A model generated the notes under the pieces. It did no database searches. It saw only the letters and a list, made by a program, of their open reading frames with translations, and was not told where the DNA came from. The position numbers were made by a program, and so were the translations under genes. From Pseudomonas entomophila L48 (lineage in GTDB: Bacteria; Pseudomonadota; Gammaproteobacteria; Pseudomonadales; Pseudomonadaceae), in NCBI RefSeq assembly GCF_000026105.1, contig NC_008027.1:2866501-2930500 (forward strand): DNA of 64,000 nt. The letters run 5' to 3'. This document shows, piece by piece, positions 61,717 through 64,000 of this stretch (position 1 is its first letter; each line of letters opens with the position of its first letter).

Positions 61717-61774
61717 GAAAACAGGCAAGGCTGCGCAGTGCACCACCCCCTGGGGAGCGGCCAAGCCTGTTTTC
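61717..61774. terminator. Inverted repeat between rhs-like gene and paaX
   Basis: GAAAACAGGC (61717-61726) and GCCTGTTTTC (61765-61774), perfect 10-base arms with a 38-base loop, between convergent genes. The A/T ends would give T-rich tails on both strands. Confidence 0.6.
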
Positions 61775-61797
61775 ACCTCGTGTGATCGGAGCTTGGC

Positions 61798-62721
61798 TCA
61801 GTTCAATCCACCAAATCGCTTGAAGAAACTTTCGCTCGCATCGGGTAACGGCCCGTCCGCCGTTTCCAGCGCACTGGCCAGGTACTCTTCCGCCCTACCC
61901 TGCACCAGTCTATAAAGGTTACGGCACAGCTGCCGCGCCGCGCGCCCTTCCCAGTCCCCTGGCAACAGTTCGTCCGGCAACTGCGGGTCGCGTAGCAACA
62001 GCCGTCGGTACTCGTGAATCAGCAGCGTGCGGGCCAGGAAGCAATCCTGCGGGCTGGGCGCTTCCAGGTCCTTCATGGCCTGCCACAACGGCCGGAACAG
62101 TCGAATGAACTCGCTGTAGTGCTGGCCGAGTTCCTCGATGTTCCAGCTTTCCCGCACCTGGGCGCGCAAGGCCTTGGAGGCCAACACTTCCTGGGCCTGG
62201 GTCTCGAACACGATACAGTCGTCCTCGACCTCCAGCTCACGCAGCGTGGCGCTGAGGTCGGCACGATCGGTACGCGGGCAACCCAACAAGTTCGCGCCCA
62301 TGGCGCCGAAACCCTGCCACTCCAGCTCTTCACGCACGGCCTTGCGCTTGCCGGCGTCGAGCTGCGACAGCAGCACAAGCGTCCAGGCGCCGTTCCAGGC
62401 CGGCAGACTGGCGCTGTAGACGCGCTTGAAGGCTTTCTCGAAACGCCGTCGGCCGGTACCGGTGAGGCTGTAGTAGCTGCGCCGGCCGACTTTTTCAGCG
62501 GTCAGCCAGCCTTCCTTGGTGAGACGGAAGATCGAGGTGCGGATCAGCCGCTCATTGATGCCCATCGGCTCCAGCAAGTTGATCAGGCTGCCCAGCCAGA
62601 CCGTGCCGCCGTGGGGCTCGATGGCATCGCCATAGAGGGTGATGATCAGCGAGCTGGCGCGGATCGGCGTCTGCTCCTGGAAGCGGGTGATCAGGTGATT
62701 CAGGGGGGCAAGGCTGCTCAT
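61798..62721 (-). CDS. paaX: PaaX, phenylacetyl-CoA-responsive repressor
   Basis: 307 residues. N-terminal winged helix (LINLLEPMGINERLIRTSIFRLTKEGWL), middle domain WTLVLLSQLDAGKRKAVREEL and C-terminal EYRRLLLRDPQLP with PGDWEG, as in the PaaX family. It represses the phenylacetate catabolic operons until phenylacetyl-CoA binds. It lies 59 bases after paaY on the minus strand, the usual order. The long open stretch upstream of its ATG is a shadow of paaY. Confidence 0.95.
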   Translation of the reverse strand: MSSLAPLNHLITRFQEQTPIRASSLIITLYGDAIEPHGGTVWLGSLINLLEPMGINERLIRTSIFRLTKEGWLTAEKVGRRSYYSLTGTGRRRFEKAFKRVYSASLPAWNGAWTLVLLSQLDAGKRKAVREELEWQGFGAMGANLLGCPRTDRADLSATLRELEVEDDCIVFETQAQEVLASKALRAQVRESWNIEELGQHYSEFIRLFRPLWQAMKDLEAPSPQDCFLARTLLIHEYRRLLLRDPQLPDELLPGDWEGRAARQLCRNLYRLVQGRAEEYLASALETADGPLPDASESFFKRFGGLN

Positions 62722-62780
62722 GGGGGGACGAGGCGCGATTAAAGCCTCGACTATACCTGCCTGCCGTGGCCGCGCAAGGC

Positions 62781-63380
62781 TCATGCACCGCCCTCGGCCT
62801 TGGGTCTGAAGCCCGAGTCGCCCATGCGCGGGCGTTGATGTTCCACCTGGGTCAAGGGCGGGCACTCCACCAGCGCGGTCATGCAGCGCCGGGCCAGAGT
62901 GTGATATTCGGCGGTGCCGCGTTGCTTCCAGGCCAGCTCCTGGGCGCTGAGCGCGCGCTTTACCTCGGCTGGCGCACCGACCACCAGGCTTTGTTCCGGG
63001 CACTGGAAGCCGGCCTTGACGAAGGCGGTGGCGGCGACGATGCAGCGCGGGGCGATGTGGGCGCCATCCATGACCACCGCGTTCATGCCGACCAGTGCGT
63101 CCTCGCCTACCCGGCAGCCGTGCAGCACGGCGCCGTGGCCGATGTGGCCGTTGCGCTCGACCACGGTGTCGCCGCCAGGGAAGCCGTGCATCACGCAAGT
63201 GTCCTGCAGGTTGGCGCCCTGCTCGAGGACGATGCGCCCGAAGTCGCCGCGCAGCGAAGCCAGGGGGCCGACATAGCAGTCTGGGCCAATGATCACGTCG
63301 CCGATCAGCACCGCGCTTGGGTGCACGTAAGCGCTGGGGTGGACCACGGGGGTCAGGCCATCCAGGCGGTAGCAGGGCAT
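62781..63380 (-). CDS. paaY: PaaY, hexapeptide-repeat thioesterase of phenylacetate catabolism
   Basis: 199 residues of left-handed beta-helix hexapeptides ([36 protein letters not shown]) with metal-binding His typical of gamma-carbonic-anhydrase-like folds. PaaY hydrolyses dead-end CoA thioesters formed during ring cleavage. Transcribed with paaX and divergent from paaF. Confidence 0.94.
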   Translation of the reverse strand: MPCYRLDGLTPVVHPSAYVHPSAVLIGDVIIGPDCYVGPLASLRGDFGRIVLEQGANLQDTCVMHGFPGGDTVVERNGHIGHGAVLHGCRVGEDALVGMNAVVMDGAHIAPRCIVAATAFVKAGFQCPEQSLVVGAPAEVKRALSAQELAWKQRGTAEYHTLARRCMTALVECPPLTQVEHQRPRMGDSGFRPKAEGGA

Positions 63381-63395
63381 CTCTCACCTCATAAA

Positions 63396-63617
63396 TGATT
63401 CAAATTAAGACAGATATTCATTCCATTGAAATCACATTGTCAATAAAGGCGATACATAACCCTGTAGGAGCCAGCTTTGCTGGCGAACCGCTTAACACAA
63501 AGGAATGGTGAGAATGCCGGTTCGCCAGCAAGGCTGGCTCCTACAGAGCGAATCACATGCAGCGATACCATTTTTATTTTTGTATGTTGATTTTGTGTAT
63601 CGCATTAAGCCTATACT
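63396..63617. promoter_or_regulatory. paaY/paaF divergent control region
   Basis: GCGAATCAC at 63548-63556 (GTGATTCGC on the other strand) resembles the PaaX half-site as I remember it (TGATTCGC). TGATTC also occurs at 63396-63401 near paaY. A dyad GCGATAC (63562-63568) / GTATCGC (63597-63603) lies nearby. For paaF, TTGATT (63587-63592), 19 bases, TATACT (63612-63617) is a plausible promoter. Confidence 0.5.
63462..63546. repeat. REP-type inverted repeat pair, second subtype
   Basis: 29-base arms at 63462-63490 and 63518-63546 with one mismatch, core agccagctttgctggc. It sits inside the divergent paaY-paaF promoter region, an unusual place for REP elements, which prefer gene ends. It separates the two TGATTC half-sites. 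Confidence 0.85.
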
Positions 63618-63716
63618 CTCCCACCAAGGCATGGCCCGTCTCCTCTCGGCGCCATCGCATACAACACCAAGAAAAGCCGGCCACCCCGTGCCGAGCGTGC
63701 AGCCTGAGGTATCACC

Positions 63717-64000
63717 ATGCCGCGCAACCTCGTTGTGCAGGCACCAGCGGACGGCGTCCGCCTGGTCACCCTGCAACGCCTACAAGCCCTCAACGCCTTG
63801 AACACCGAACTGTTGGTCGAGCTCGCCAGCGAACTGGAGGCGGCCGAGCGCGATCCGCAGGTCCGCGCCCTGGTCATCACCGGCAGCCGCAAGGCCTTCG
63901 CCGCAGGTGCCGATATCAATGAGATGGCCGAGCGCGACCTGGTCGGCATCCTCAACGACCCACGGGTGGCCTGCTGGCAACGCATCGGCGCCTTCTCCAA
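63717..64000 (+). CDS. paaF: Enoyl-CoA hydratase of phenylacetate degradation, 5' part
   Basis: 94 codons to the window edge, still open. The crotonase pattern is clear: VTLQRLQALNALNTELL, then VRALVITGSRKAFAAGADINEMAE, with the oxyanion-hole AAGADI. GAGG precedes the ATG at 63717. In E. coli naming this first gene beside paaX/paaY is paaF, a 2,3-dehydroadipyl-CoA hydratase (older P. putida literature uses other letters). Confidence 0.9.
   Translation, partial: MPRNLVVQAPADGVRLVTLQRLQALNALNTELLVELASELEAAERDPQVRALVITGSRKAFAAGADINEMAERDLVGILNDPRVACWQRIGAFS

Overview
The window looks like chromosome of a Pseudomonas putida-group bacterium. The evidence is high GC with strong third-position bias, several inverted-repeat REP-type elements of the gcggcttcagccgc / gcggatgaatccgc kind, a Ku/LigD pair, a MesX/MesD methionine synthase, and a paaX-paaY-paaF phenylacetate cluster at the right end. 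I know this order from memory of P. putida genomes and have not compared it here. No rRNA, tRNA or CRISPR was found.

Layout. 1-2765: a cut TauD-type dioxygenase and a minus-strand GNAT / GSCFA / SGNH-like operon. 3031-3756: a lower-GC orphan with a possible nuclease motif. 3932-7737: a putative envelope set (DUF3142 lipoprotein, TPR-like protein, small lipoprotein). 7884-12537: dTMP-kinase-like protein, alcohol dehydrogenase family protein, ABM monooxygenase, GST, DsbA-like protein, LysR regulator. 12542-16237: a photobiology cluster (SDR divergent from chalcone-isomerase-like, DUF3833, FeS cryptochrome/photolyase, DUF2256) with a TGTACA-N12-TGTACA site that fits the light-regulator (PplR/LitR) consensus as I remember it. 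16408-21374: class V aminotransferase, YdeI-like protein, a cryB scrap, a collapsed metR, then mesX-mesD-flavin reductase. 21366-25461: TonB receptor, PepSY membrane reductase-like protein and DUF2946 protein. 25737-32013: a seven-gene operon (thermostable-hemolysin-like protein, AMP-ligase, heme-oxygenase-like diiron enzyme, SDR, TPR protein, response regulator, kinase) that looks like a self-regulated pathway of unknown product.

32014-32900 is gene debris. 32926-42343 holds a stress SDR, ku, a minus-strand ligD operon that also encodes acyl-CoA-dehydrogenase-like, PIG-L, NodS-like and GT2 proteins, then small stress-type proteins and a metallothionein. 42632-46865 is a symmetric AraC-hydrolase-hydrolase-AraC group. 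46999-52900 is an accessory island: a beheaded EmrA-like gene followed by a giant membrane P-loop NTPase of KAP/YobI type, a defence candidate. 52914-58200: DUF4019 lipoprotein, small membrane protein, chemoreceptor, and a GNAT/desaturase pair with a long leader. 58298-61653: rhodanese pseudogene and an Rhs/TccC-like protein with a variable C-terminal region. 61798-64000: paaX, paaY and the start of paaF.

Most promising for new biology: the 25737-32013 operon, the 48103-52050 NTPase, the Rhs C-terminus, and the Nod-like set joined to ligD. The window also shows unusual local decay: two displaced fragments (of cryB and of the TonB receptor), a metR with its middle removed, and single-base lesions in a rhodanese and a small Cys-rich gene.
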